NCBI GenBank assembly: GCA_963721075.1 | Contig: CAVRHV010000007.1 | Span: 189,075 to 253,074, forward strand | DNA length: 64,000 nucleotides | Source of the DNA: DATFVA01 sp963721075 | GTDB taxonomy: Bacteria; Bacteroidota; Ignavibacteria; Ignavibacteriales; Ignavibacteriaceae | Reading direction: 5' to 3' | Part shown: one piece after another, positions 8,250 to 17,754 of the stretch | Numbering within the stretch: the first letter of the stretch is position 1 | Layout of the letters: each line of letters starts with the position of its first letter | Translations under genes and position numbers: made by a program | Notes under the pieces: model-generated | The model's database searches: none | Told to the model about the DNA's origin: nothing | The model's input: the letters and a program-made list of their open reading frames with translations, nothing else

Positions 8250-9938
8250 TTATTTGGTAAGAATCATTTTCTTTGTGTTCGAGAAACTTGGAGTAGAGAC
8301 TTTGTAAAGATATACGCCTGATGGAAGTTCTGACGCGTCGAATGAAAATTTATGTGCACCGCTTGTAAGGAAACCTTTAAATAATTTTGTAATTTCTTTT
8401 CCTTCAAGGTTATATACAGTTATTTCCACATCTGAATCCTCCAGCAAATCAACTACAATACTTGTACGGGGATTAAAAGGATTGGGATAATTCTGCTCGA
8501 CAACAAATGGTTCTGTTACACCCTGTCCTATTTTAACCTGCGAAGTAAAAACCTCTGAACCATCTTTATTTATTTGTTTAATCCTGTAATACACTATTTC
8601 TGCCGAAGGATCTTTACCGTCAAGCAGAGAATATTTTTTATTATATGAATTATCAGCATCGACCGATGAAACTACTTTAAAATCTGAGTTGTTAATGGAT
8701 TTCTGAAGTATATAGGTCTTTGCCTGTTTATAATCTCCCCCGCTCCAGGTCAGTTCATACATGTTTCCCAGAGGTTCAATATTTATCTCAGGTGCACGTG
8801 CAAAAACCGGAGCATCAGACTTTACTTTATTGACCGAATTATAAGAAATTCCCGATTCATTGCGTGAATTATAGATCTCATCTTCATTATCAAAATTATA
8901 CTGACAAATAACATGGGAGTTTCCCGAGATGAAATTCAGGTAGTTTTTATTTATAAAAGATGATTCAATATCATCATGAAAATCAAGTAATCTCAATACA
9001 TCAATCTGGAAAGATTTCTTTTGTGTATTATTCCTGAAAATCCATCGCAAATCTGCCGGTTGGAGAAATGAAGGAATTTCCAGGTTTCCAACCAGGGTAT
9101 TACCGCAGTAAAACATTAGTTTATGATCGATAAATGACGATACCAATGAAATATGATACCAGTTGCCGCGACTTATGAAAGAGGGATTTACAAGATCAAC
9201 ATTGAAACGGTCTTTGGAATTAAATGTAACCATCTGGAATTGGTTCGTAGATATCCGCCAGAGAGTTTCACCGGTTTGCTTGTTAATAATATTCAGAAAA
9301 TCAGTCTGTTTATTATTTAATTTTATCCAGAACTCAGTTAATAGATTATCCGTTTTTTCATTCATATTGGGAGTTAGAGAGAACTCTGATCCGGGAGGCA
9401 TCTGCAGAGAATTTCCGGCAAATCTCTGAGGTTTATAAAAATTCAGAGAAACTCCGGAGAATCTGAGTGTATCAGTGGTATTCAATGAAGAGGACTGCAA
9501 ATAACCAAGAATAGCATCTTTGGATTTAAAAATGCCGGCAAATTTAAGAGATCCTGATTCCGCATTATCCGCTTTCAGCGAAAAGACCAGCTGAAAATAA
9601 TCATTGGATGCAATATGATTTTTTATAAAATCAATCTCCGCCCTGATCAACCGCTCGTCCCGATCCTCCGAAGCTATTTGTCTGCAGGTAATATCGGAAG
9701 TTTTATTGAAAGAACGGAGTTCAAGATTTCTTAAATTTATATTTCCCGAAAGAGCAAAATATAAAATCAGTTTATCTGACTGTTCTGATGGATTGGAAGC
9801 AACAATAGAGATATCAAAAGAAGAGCTAGCCGGAATGTTATCAGGAAAGGCTAATTTATAGCCAATTTCCCGGGAATTTTGTCCAAAAACAGGAATTGCT
9901 GCGAGAATAAGAAATAATATGTAAAACCATCTATGCAT
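8250..9938 (-). CDS. secreted protein with LamG-like domain and T9SS sorting domain
   Basis: 562 residues. An N-terminal signal peptide (hydrophobic FYILFLILAAIPVFG) is followed by an unassigned region (about 20-190). Next comes a concanavalin/laminin-G-like domain (about 198-330, with NLLTEFWIKLNN and GNWYHISLVS), then a fibronectin-like segment near 395-470. The last ~80 residues are a type A T9SS sorting domain with NYPNPFNPRTS and GVYLYKVST and the end KKMILTK. Such proteins cross the outer membrane by T9SS and are trimmed and attached to the surface or released. Substrate and partner are unknown. It is encoded between comM and nuoI, with no evident functional link. Confidence 0.85.
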   Translation of the reverse strand: MHRWFYILFLILAAIPVFGQNSREIGYKLAFPDNIPASSSFDISIVASNPSEQSDKLILYFALSGNINLRNLELRSFNKTSDITCRQIASEDRDERLIRAEIDFIKNHIASNDYFQLVFSLKADNAESGSLKFAGIFKSKDAILGYLQSSSLNTTDTLRFSGVSLNFYKPQRFAGNSLQMPPGSEFSLTPNMNEKTDNLLTEFWIKLNNKQTDFLNIINKQTGETLWRISTNQFQMVTFNSKDRFNVDLVNPSFISRGNWYHISLVSSFIDHKLMFYCGNTLVGNLEIPSFLQPADLRWIFRNNTQKKSFQIDVLRLLDFHDDIESSFINKNYLNFISGNSHVICQYNFDNEDEIYNSRNESGISYNSVNKVKSDAPVFARAPEINIEPLGNMYELTWSGGDYKQAKTYILQKSINNSDFKVVSSVDADNSYNKKYSLLDGKDPSAEIVYYRIKQINKDGSEVFTSQVKIGQGVTEPFVVEQNYPNPFNPRTSIVVDLLEDSDVEITVYNLEGKEITKLFKGFLTSGAHKFSFDASELPSGVYLYKVSTPSFSNTKKMILTK

Positions 9939-9976
9939 GGGGGTGCGAAGTTAAGAACAAAAAAGAACTTCTTCAA

Positions 9977-10472
9977 CTATTTATAGTGCCTCAGAAAGTC
10001 AATCCTGTCCTGAAGCTGATCGACCGGAACCAGCAATTTATCTTTTCCGTAAATCGCTTCTTCTCTGTTTGAAAAGGCCAGTTCATAATCTTTACTCATA
10101 ACTATTGCCTCTTCCGGACAAACTTCCTCACAAAAACCACAGAAAATGCATCGAATCATATTGATTTCGAACTTTTCGGGATAACGTTCTTTTTCCCTGT
10201 CAGTTTCACCTGCCTGTACTTCAATAGCCAGTGCAGGGCAAACCCTGGAGCATAAACCGCAGGCAACGCATCTCTCTTCGCCCGTTATTCTCCATCACAA
10301 GTACCGGCCTGCCGCGGTAAGAAGCTGCCGGAATAAACTTCTCTTCGGGATATTTCATAGTAAATTTAGGCTTAAACATATTCTTTAGTGTCAGGCTTAG
10401 TCCTTTCACTATTTCAGGAATATAAATCCTTTCCCAGAAGGTCAGATCTTTTTGTCTCTTCTTAGCGGCCAT
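9977..10472 (-). CDS. nuoI: NADH-quinone oxidoreductase subunit I, one apparent frameshift
   Basis: Ferredoxin-like subunit of complex I that carries clusters N6a and N6b from the NuoG side to the membrane arm. It has about 165 residues once corrected. The N-terminal half has ERIYIPEIVKGLSLTLKNMF. Across an extra base near 10280 the frame continues into the first 4Fe-4S motif (CVACGLCSRVCP) and then the second (CIFCGFCEEVCP). The ATG at 10470-10472 is preferred over the TTG immediately before it and has GGAG upstream. It follows nuoH by 78 bases. The break falls at a C/G run and is read as a sequence error. Confidence 0.9.
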
Positions 10473-10550
10473 CAAATCTCCGAGTTTTCAAAATCTTGAT
10501 TGTTAATGAATAACTAAATAACAGATAAAATTCAATTATATCTATATATA

Positions 10551-11587
10551 TTATAGATTAAATACCATTATAAGGATTGCCACCCATATAATATTGATCA
10601 AAGACAGCGGAAACATTACTTTCCAGCCAAGGTTCATCAGCTGATCATATCTGAATCTCGGCAGACTCCATCTTACCCAGATAAAGAAGAATAAAAGTGC
10701 TCCCGTCTTTATTAAAAACATAATAACCTGTATTAAAATAACCAGGCCGTTCGATAGTCCTAACGAATATACATTTACGAACGGCAGATTATAACCGCCG
10801 AGGTAAAGGGTAACAATCATTGCACTTGCGATAATCATATTGGCATATTCCGCCAGAAAGAATCCCGCAAATTTCATACTGCTGTATTCGGTATGAAAAC
10901 CTCCGACCAGCTCCGGTTCAGCCTCAGGTAAATCGAACGGAAGCCTGTTCGTTTCAGCAAATGCGGAAACAACAAAGGTTATAAAACCGAGAGGCTGAAT
11001 CCATGCATTCCATAACCAGGCGCCCTGAGATTCAACTATTGCATATGGACGAAGTGATTCAGCAAGAAGTATCACTCCTCCAATCGAAAATCCCATCGAT
11101 ATTTCATAAGAAATCATCTGAGCCGAAGATCTTATTCCGCCCAGCAGTGAGTATTTACTTCCTGAAGACCATCCAGCAAAAGTAATCGCATAAACTCCTA
11201 ATGAAGTGAGGGCAAGAACATAAAGAACTCCCATATTTATATCCGCTACTACCAGAGGAATGGAATATCCTAAAACATTCAGAGTACCGGCAATTGGTAT
11301 GACTGCATAAGTTGTGAATGCAACAAAAAGTGCAATAATAGGTGCAAGTGTATGAATTGGTTTATTAGCGATTACCGGCACAATATCTTCTTTTAGGAGA
11401 AGCTTCAGAACGTCTGCAAAGGGCTGAATACCCCTTCCCAGCCAACTCTGTTTGGTCCGAGGCGGTTTTGAGCCCAGGCACTGATCCTGCGTTCGAAATA
11501 AACCAGGTATGAAACCGTCAGCAGCATTACGGTTACAATGACCAGAATTTTTATCAGACTTATTATAACTAATTCCCAGATGTTCAC
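10551..11587 (-). CDS. nuoH: NADH-quinone oxidoreductase subunit H, one apparent frameshift
   Basis: Membrane subunit of complex I forming much of the quinone entry site, with about eight membrane spans. It starts at a GTG (11585-11587) with GGAG nine bases upstream. The N-terminal part contains YLVYFERRISAWAQNRLGPN. A missing G in the run at about 11431-11434 breaks the frame; restoring it gives GGIQPFADVLKLLLKED and then the main body (AFAETNRLPFDLPEAEPELV, FHTEYSSMKFAGFFLAEYAN, RFRYDQLMNLGWKV). These are the conserved quinone-site and loop motifs of NuoH. It lies between nuoG (13 bases upstream) and nuoI. Confidence 0.92.
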
Positions 11588-11600
11588 TATAAATTCTCCG

Positions 11601-13284
11601 TTAAACTTTTACTGGTTCTTTTGTGAATTTTCCCTTTAACTGAGCACCCAGTTCTCCGATATCATCATAGTCCAGTCCCTTAAACGCATCAATAGTTCTT
11701 GCCATTTCCTCAAAAACTTCCTCTGCCATTTCAAACTTCAGCTTATTTCCGGCAGCATTAGCAACCATTACCAGGAGTTTCCAGGTAGAATATGCATCGC
11801 GCTTATTTTTCTCGGCCCAGCGGTCGAACTTAGTTCCGAATTTATCAAGCCGGCTAAGCATCATACCTTCAAGGGCACGGTCAATGTTTATAGTAGCAAC
11901 TGCCGGTCTTAGTCTCTGAGCTCTTCCCTGGAAATTGACCATTGTGCCGTTCTTCTCAGCATAAGTTGCAGCAGGAAGAATAATATCTGCCAGTGAAGCT
12001 GTTTTATTCATATTTGTCGCATGCATAATCAACAGATCAAGCTTAGCAAAGATCTCCTCCAGTTCAGGCCGCTCATTAACGAGGTCATCTTCAATGAGGT
12101 ACAATGCTTTAATCTTTCCTTTACCGATTCCGTCTAAAATTCCTTCAAAGTTCAATCCGTCTTTACCCGGAACTACTCCTGTCAGTTCGGCACCAAGTGA
12201 ATTTGGAGTAATATCCTCTCTCCTGAGGATCTGCGTCTTCAAAGGAAGGATCAATTTTTCTCATAAAGTCAATATGCTTAGAGCCCATCGATCTGGCGAG
12301 TTTTGCCAGCATGTAATTATCTTCATTTGTAGCATGGGCTGAACCGATAAATGCTATTTCATCCTTGTTGAAACCCTTGAGTTCTTTTGCTGCTGCAGAT
12401 ACAGCTTCATCAAAAGAAGCTTTAACCAGAGCACCATCTTTTCTGATATATGCCCCATCTACCCTGTCATCCGCGTTAATAAATTTGAAAGTATTTATTC
12501 TTCCATGATCGCACATCCAATAACTGTTAACCTCTTCATTAAGTCTGGGAGTAAGGCGAAGGACCTTATTATTTCTAACCCAAAGTTCAGTATTGCATCC
12601 TCTTGAGCATCCGACGCAAATAGATTTAGTAGCAGACATATCCCACACTCTGGCCTGGAATCTGAAATCACGGTTTGTAAGTGCGCCAACGGGACAGATA
12701 TCCGTAGTATTAAGCGAATAAGGATTATCCATCTCTTCTCCGGGGTATGTAACAATAGTAACCCTGTCGCCGCGTTTTATAAATGTAAGCTCGGGATCTT
12801 TTGCAATTTCATCACAGAAACGAATGCACCGTGAACAGGAAATGCATCTTTCTGCATCGAACATAACGTAAGGACCAAGAGGAACTCTTTTATCCTTATG
12901 ATTCTTTTCTTCAACAAATCTGCTTTCACCCACGCCGTGTGCGTATGCATAATCCTGCAGTTTACATTCACCGGCTTCATCGCAGATAGGACAATCAAGC
13001 GGATGGTTTATCAGGAGAAATTCCATTACCGCATTTCTGGCTGCCAGTGCATTTTCTGAAGCTGTATGTACTACCATACCATCAGCCGCAAGCGTTGAAC
13101 AGGCAATCACAAGTTTAGGCATCTTCTCAACTTCAACAAGGCAAACACGGCAGTTCCCTGACACTGTAAGTTTGGGATGCCAGCAGAAATGAGGTATGGT
13201 AATACCATTATCCCTCGCAGCTTCAATAATTGTCTGTCCTTGTGTGAACTCTATTTCTTTTTCATCTATTACTATTTTGGGCAT
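11601..13284 (-). CDS. nuoG: NADH-quinone oxidoreductase subunit G, one apparent frameshift
   Basis: Iron-sulfur subunit of the complex I peripheral arm, about 560 residues once corrected. The N-terminal 2Fe-2S domain has C34, C45, C48 and C62. It is followed by the HPLDCPICDEAGEC cluster motif, the two-motif ferredoxin part (ERCISCSRCIRFC, DICPVGALT) and a molybdopterin-oxidoreductase-like region starting with SICVGCSRGCNTEL. Near 12225 an inserted base shifts the frame. Downstream residues (GAELTGVVPGKDG, LADIILPAATYAEKNGTMVN) continue the molybdopterin-type fold. At ~560 residues it is shorter than E. coli NuoG (~910), as in several other phyla. nuoE and nuoF are not upstream. Confidence 0.9.
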
Positions 13285-13332
13285 TCTGAGTATTTACTCC
13301 TGAAATCGTGATTTATAATCTGTTAATAAAAA

Positions 13333-14550
13333 CTATTTGCCGACAGCTTCGTGCTCTTCAATGAATTTCTCAGTGAAACGGGCAATATTATTATATGCCT
13401 TCATCAGAACATCTTCGGGCGGCAGAAAAACCACTCTGAAATGATTTGTTCCGGGAACCTGACCAAAACCGGAGCCAGGTACTACAACAACGCCCGTTTC
13501 CCGGATAAGTTCGGCAACAAAGATATTATCCGGAGTGTTGATATGAAGTCTTGGAAATGCATAGAAAGCTCCTTCCGGTTTCACGCAGGAAATTCCCGGT
13601 ATTGCATTAAGCATTTCGACTGTCATATCTCTTCTTGAGGTCAATTTCTGATTAGCTGTTACAAGGTGCGACTGATCGCCGTCCAATGCCGTCGGGATCG
13701 CATACTGCTCGGGATGATTGGCGGAAAGCCTGGCGCGAAGCAGCTTATTAATTGCTTCTATATAATCTTTTAATACAGCCCTGTCACCGCTAACAATGCC
13801 CCATCCGATTCTGAAGCCGGGAACCATATAATTTTTGGATAAGCCGCCGAAGGTGATCATCGGGGCTTCGCTGTCGAGCGAGGCTATTGAAGTATGTTTT
13901 TCACCTTCGAATAAAAGTTTGTCATAAATTTCGTCGGCAAATATGATGAGGTTATTATCCTTTGCTATTTTTATAAGGCCCTTCATCGTATCCACGCTGC
14001 AGTTTGATCCTGTAGGATTATTCGGATTTATAATAATGATCGCGCGGGTTTTATCGTTTATTTTGCTGCGTATGTCATCAAGATCAGGCTGCCAGCCATT
14101 TTCCTCATTAAGATAGTATGGATTTTCCATATTCTGGAGTTTACTGGCAATAGCTGTATAAAGAGGATAGCCGGGAGTGGGTGTTAAGACATTTTCTCCC
14201 TCGTTTACCAGAGCTGTAAGGCAGATGTCGATTGCCTCGCTTGCACCGGTAGTTACAAAGATATCCTGTACATTCTTAATATTTTTCCGATCTGCTTCTT
14301 TAGCGATTGAATCAAGAGCCGGTTTGATTCCCGATGAAGGTGAATATCCGTTATAGTTGCTGAGCATTGCCTTGTATGTTGCTTCAACCATGTGTCTCGG
14401 CGGAGCAAAATCGAACAGGTTCGGATCACCTATGTTGAGATAAAGCATTTCTTTACCCGTCTTTGCAACTTCGTTTGCAAGTACAACAATATCACGTACG
14501 GCATACGTAATATTTTTTGTTCTTACCGCAGGTCTTATTGTTTTGCTCAT
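13333..14550 (-). CDS. PLP-dependent aminotransferase, AlaA-like
   Basis: 405-residue class I/II aminotransferase. The fold shows MLYLNIGDPNLFDF, the substrate-binding GYSPSSGI, VTTGASEAIDI, the INPNNPTGS motif, FADEIYDKLL and the PLP lysine in FGGLSKNYMVPGFRIGW. The SANHPEQYAIPTALDGDQSH stretch is very close to the E. coli AlaA type, so pyruvate/glutamate-alanine transamination is the best guess; aspartate aminotransferase activity cannot be excluded. It lies 48 bases upstream of nuoG on the same strand, perhaps co-transcribed. A later gene in the window encodes alanine dehydrogenase, so alanine turnover is well served. Confidence 0.85.
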   Translation of the reverse strand: MSKTIRPAVRTKNITYAVRDIVVLANEVAKTGKEMLYLNIGDPNLFDFAPPRHMVEATYKAMLSNYNGYSPSSGIKPALDSIAKEADRKNIKNVQDIFVTTGASEAIDICLTALVNEGENVLTPTPGYPLYTAIASKLQNMENPYYLNEENGWQPDLDDIRSKINDKTRAIIIINPNNPTGSNCSVDTMKGLIKIAKDNNLIIFADEIYDKLLFEGEKHTSIASLDSEAPMITFGGLSKNYMVPGFRIGWGIVSGDRAVLKDYIEAINKLLRARLSANHPEQYAIPTALDGDQSHLVTANQKLTSRRDMTVEMLNAIPGISCVKPEGAFYAFPRLHINTPDNIFVAELIRETGVVVVPGSGFGQVPGTNHFRVVFLPPEDVLMKAYNNIARFTEKFIEEHEAVGK

Positions 14551-14598
14551 TTTATTGTTCTGCTAAATTAAAAATTAGTTAAAATAATTCTCCGATAC

Positions 14599-15855
14599 TC
14601 AGGCTGCAGATTTCAGGAAAGTATCTTTAGATTTTATAATGATCTTTATAAAAGTGTCTTCATCAAGCAGTCTGTTTGCCAGTTCCAGTATATCTTCCCT
14701 GGTAACTGAATCAATATCTTTTATAATCTCATCGGTACTTTTTATCCTGTTATGATATAATTCCGACTGAGCCATTCTGAACATTCTGTTTGAAGTGTTT
14801 TCCAGGCTTAAGAGAAAATGCCCTTTCATTGCTTCTTTTGCCTTCTTCAATTCTCTTTCAGAGACTTTATTATTTCTCATTTTCCTGAATTCTCTGTCGA
14901 CTATAGACAGAGCTTTATCCATCATTTTTTCATTCGTTGAAAGGTATACGCCGAATGTTGAAACATCGTAGAATGAATTTAGAAATGAGTTTACCTGGTA
15001 GGCGATGCCGTTTCTTTCCCTGATAGATTGAAACAGTCTTGAACTGCTTCCCTCTCCAAGTATCTGGGTAAGCACAGCCACTTTATTTCTTAATTCACTT
15101 TTATATCCGTAGGTTGATTTGCCTATTATGGCATGCACCTGCTGAATTTCCTTGTCGATTAATTCAACCTTTGCGGGAATATCTGTATGATTATAGTATC
15201 TCCGTTTTACGCCGGAAGTTCCGAGATCTCTTGTGAAATATTTTTCAACCATCCTGATGATCTTATCGTGTTCAACTGCTCCGGATGCTGCAATCAGCAT
15301 TTTGTTAAAGCCGTATTTTTCTTTAACAAAGTGAAACAGGTCGTTCTGATTAAAGCCGCGGATATTTTTTTCCGTCCCGATTATGGGAAGGCTAAGACTG
15401 TTTCCCGCGTAAACAACTTCTTCGAACTTATCGAATATTAATTCTTCAGGATTATCTTCAATGTCATTCAATTCATCAACGATTACGCTGGATTCCTTCT
15501 TTATTTCAACAGGTTTAAATGTAGGGTTCTGGATCATGTCAGACAGAACATCAAATGTTTTTCCAATGTGGCTCGACAGACCTCTTCCATAATAGCAGGT
15601 ATGCTCTTTGGAGGTAAACGCGTTCAGATATCCGCCCGTTGATTCAATTTCATTAGCTATCTTTCCTGCCGTACGCTTCTTAGTACCTTTGAACAGCATA
15701 TGTTCAATAAAATGAGAGATCCCATTATTGCCGAAATTTTCGTCTCGTGTACCGATGTTAAACCAGAATCCGAGCGAAAATGATTTTACATAAGGTATGG
15801 TTTCTGTCAGAACTTTAATACCGTTAGGCAGGAGTGTCTTCTTATACTGATTCAA
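14599..15855 (-). CDS. M16-family zinc peptidase (processing-peptidase-like)
   Basis: 418 residues, the length of single-unit M16B peptidases (mitochondrial-processing-peptidase-beta-like, PqqL/YmxG). The inverted zinc motif HFIEHMLFKG (HxxEH) lies near residues 47-56, and the third ligand is the glutamate about 75 residues later (VIVDELNDIEDNPEE). The C-terminal substrate-chamber half has LGEGSSSRLFQSIRERNGIAY. The start is TTG (15853-15855): an in-frame TGA lies just upstream and no earlier ATG or GTG is available. No signal peptide is seen. A promoter-like pair precedes it. Confidence 0.9.
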   Translation of the reverse strand: MNQYKKTLLPNGIKVLTETIPYVKSFSLGFWFNIGTRDENFGNNGISHFIEHMLFKGTKKRTAGKIANEIESTGGYLNAFTSKEHTCYYGRGLSSHIGKTFDVLSDMIQNPTFKPVEIKKESSVIVDELNDIEDNPEELIFDKFEEVVYAGNSLSLPIIGTEKNIRGFNQNDLFHFVKEKYGFNKMLIAASGAVEHDKIIRMVEKYFTRDLGTSGVKRRYYNHTDIPAKVELIDKEIQQVHAIIGKSTYGYKSELRNKVAVLTQILGEGSSSRLFQSIRERNGIAYQVNSFLNSFYDVSTFGVYLSTNEKMMDKALSIVDREFRKMRNNKVSERELKKAKEAMKGHFLLSLENTSNRMFRMAQSELYHNRIKSTDEIIKDIDSVTREDILELANRLLDEDTFIKIIIKSKDTFLKSAA

Positions 15856-15895
15856 AATATCAAAAATCTCTATAATTTTTCAAAAAAAACGTTTT

Positions 15896-15926
15896 CAAAT
15901 ATAGAGAATTGGCTTCCGGCAGTCAA
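15896..15926 (-). promoter_or_regulatory. Bacteroidetes-type promoter of the M16 peptidase gene
   Basis: On the minus strand, TTG (within CTTGAC, about 15924-15926), about 20 bases and TATATTTG (15896-15903) match the relaxed TTG/TAnnTTTG form. The leader before the TTG start codon is about 35 bases. Confidence 0.5.
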
Positions 15927-16029
15927 GGTAAGTTAGACCGTGCGGGTCCCCCCTTAAGGAAATAAACAAGCCGGATTTCCGCGCCCGGATTACATATAAA
16001 AATAATCAGTTTATTTCTAATATATAGTC

Positions 16030-16218
16030 GTCCCGGTGGAAGAATTTTCACCGGGACAAAATACTTCAAGATCCGATTTTATAAGTTTCCGTCGCTCTCT
16101 AATCCCTGCTTAATTCCTGCTGTCATAAAGATCACAATCGTTCCTGAGAGTTCCGGATTCCAGGAATCAAATAATAGTGGGAGAGTCATCATAAAACCGG
16201 GAATATTTCACCCGGTTT
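16030..16218. other. hairpin-rich spacer between T9SS gene and M16 gene
   Basis: Most of the 516-base gap 15856-16371 has no gene. It holds two strong dyads: GTCCCGGTG (16030-16038) with CACCGGGAC (16049-16057), and AAACCGGG (16194-16201) with CCCGGTTT (16211-16218). A smaller one is GATTCC-A-GGAATC near 16156. None is followed by a clear T-run, so terminator, transcript-stabilising and repeat roles are all possible. The 11-bp tandem array occupies 16276-16352. Confidence 0.5.
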
Positions 16219-16275
16219 CAAAGAAAAATATCTCTCTTCACGCCCGATCAGGGACACATATAAGCTTAAATAAGA

Positions 16276-16352
16276 TCCAACTGCGCTTCAACTCCGCTCC
16301 ACCTGCGCTTCAACTGCGCTCCAACTGCGCTCCAACTGCGCTTCAACTCCGC
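16276..16352 (+). repeat. 11-bp tandem array, 7 units (array A)
   Basis: Seven head-to-tail units of 11 bp with consensus TYCAMCTSCGC (for example TCCAACTGCGC, TTCAACTCCGC), with no spacers. Variation is confined almost entirely to the Y, M and S positions. It starts 20 bases after the stop of the T9SS gene at 16372-17580 (minus strand). It is flanked by an inverted repeat AAATAAGATC (16268-16277) / GATCTTATTT (16368-16377). The same unit occurs, inverted, at 53314-53401. Confidence 0.9.
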
Positions 16353-16371
16353 TATTAAAAGCTTATTGATC

Positions 16372-17580
16372 TTATTTCAGCAGGATCATTTTGTGATTTT
16401 GTGTGAAACCGCCAGCCTGCAGTCTGTAGAAGTAAATTCCACTGGCAAGTCCCGCCGCGTTAAAATTAACCAGGTAATTTCCTGCGGGTTTTACTTCATT
16501 AACCAGCGTAGTCACTTCCCTGCCCAGAGCATCATATACCTTCAGACTGACAAATCCGTTCTTCTGTATACTGTAACTAATATTTGTAGTCGGATTAAAA
16601 GGATTAGGATAATTTTGTTTCAGGCTGTAATTAACAGGACCTGAATTCTGCTCATCTTCTACCGCAGTTGGATTAGTAACACTGACGATAGGGCAGTTTA
16701 CATTGGCTGCCCCTGAAACAAGTATGTTAGCCATAAGGGCGGAAGCAAGATCGTGAACCATGCCAAAATCTGCATTATCGTAAATGTTTACTTCCCATAG
16801 CGGGGAATAAGCTGCATCACCCGGCAAAGTAGATGGTACATTATGAGTTCTGCCGGTTGAGTCGGCCATAAATCCTGAAGGCGGTCCGCCTCCGGGTTCT
16901 CCCGGATTGATATTAAATGACACAAAAATGGGAGAAAGAGGAACCATACCGCTGCCGTCAACCATCAAAGGTGCTTCCGAGAAATTGAAGTAATAAACAA
17001 CAGTTGAATCATACCAGCCCCTGGATAAAGCAGTATCCTCAGCGGTATTATATCTAAGCATAGCTGATGAGCCATCGGGAACGATAGGACAATTGACAAG
17101 ATTATCGGTCTCCATTATTGGATATCCGCCATCGACTATCTGCTGATAACTCACAATAGTGTTTGCTACATAAGTTTGCGGAACCGTAACTTTGTTCACC
17201 CTCCAAAAATCACAGTAATCAGAATCGCCAGGAATATCATCTACTATATTCAGCTGGTTTGGTACCGGGGAAGGTTCGCCATCTCTGAACAGCACATAAA
17301 TCGGTGCAGGCGTTGTCGGCTGAACATCAAAATTATAATAGGTTGAAAATTCGCCGTCAGGACCAAGACCCATGCTTCTGAATGGTTCCATGTCCATATT
17401 TATAGGCTCATTCGGTCCGGGCAGATTATTTGAGGTATCTCTCACAAATAAATGTCCGGCCTCCATACTGAACCGGTCGATACTTGCTTTCATCGCTGTA
17501 TCAGGATCAACCTGTGCAATCAAAGCAGCTTGAATAAGAATGAAAAACAACGCAGTAAAAAGAAAAAGTCCTTTCTTCAT
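16372..17580 (-). CDS. secreted protein with T9SS sorting domain, function unknown
   Basis: 402 residues. A clear signal peptide (MKKGLFLFTALFFILIQ) is followed by about 300 residues I cannot assign, rich in proline and glycine with segments such as DFWRVNKVTVPQTYV and YSPLWEVNIYDNADFG. The last ~83 residues are a T9SS sorting domain (NYPNPFNPTTNISYS, LGREVTTLVNE, ending HKMILLK). Expected location is the cell surface or medium. It has a good AGGAG site upstream. The gene ends only 20 bases from the 11-bp array. Confidence 0.82.
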   Translation of the reverse strand: MKKGLFLFTALFFILIQAALIAQVDPDTAMKASIDRFSMEAGHLFVRDTSNNLPGPNEPINMDMEPFRSMGLGPDGEFSTYYNFDVQPTTPAPIYVLFRDGEPSPVPNQLNIVDDIPGDSDYCDFWRVNKVTVPQTYVANTIVSYQQIVDGGYPIMETDNLVNCPIVPDGSSAMLRYNTAEDTALSRGWYDSTVVYYFNFSEAPLMVDGSGMVPLSPIFVSFNINPGEPGGGPPSGFMADSTGRTHNVPSTLPGDAAYSPLWEVNIYDNADFGMVHDLASALMANILVSGAANVNCPIVSVTNPTAVEDEQNSGPVNYSLKQNYPNPFNPTTNISYSIQKNGFVSLKVYDALGREVTTLVNEVKPAGNYLVNFNAAGLASGIYFYRLQAGGFTQNHKMILLK

Positions 17581-17754
17581 AATGCTCTCCTTTTTAGTTC
17601 ATATTAACTTTTGTCGCTGGTGGACAATATGAACCATAACTATCACATTATTATAACAGCGAGATAATTTTAGTTACACGATGAAGAAGGCGTGATAAAT
17701 ATCGAAGCTGCTGCCTGGCGGCAGCAGCCTAAAGCTTACCCGATAAATTTTTCC

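Noticed and set aside
9977..13284. nuoG, nuoH and nuoI as real pseudogenes (loss of complex I)
   Set aside because: Each has only one single-base break and all cluster and quinone motifs are intact. Essential rpoB shows the same kind of break, so error is more likely than decay.
16276..16352. 11-bp array as a CRISPR
   Set aside because: There are no spacers, the units are far too short, and no cas genes are near.
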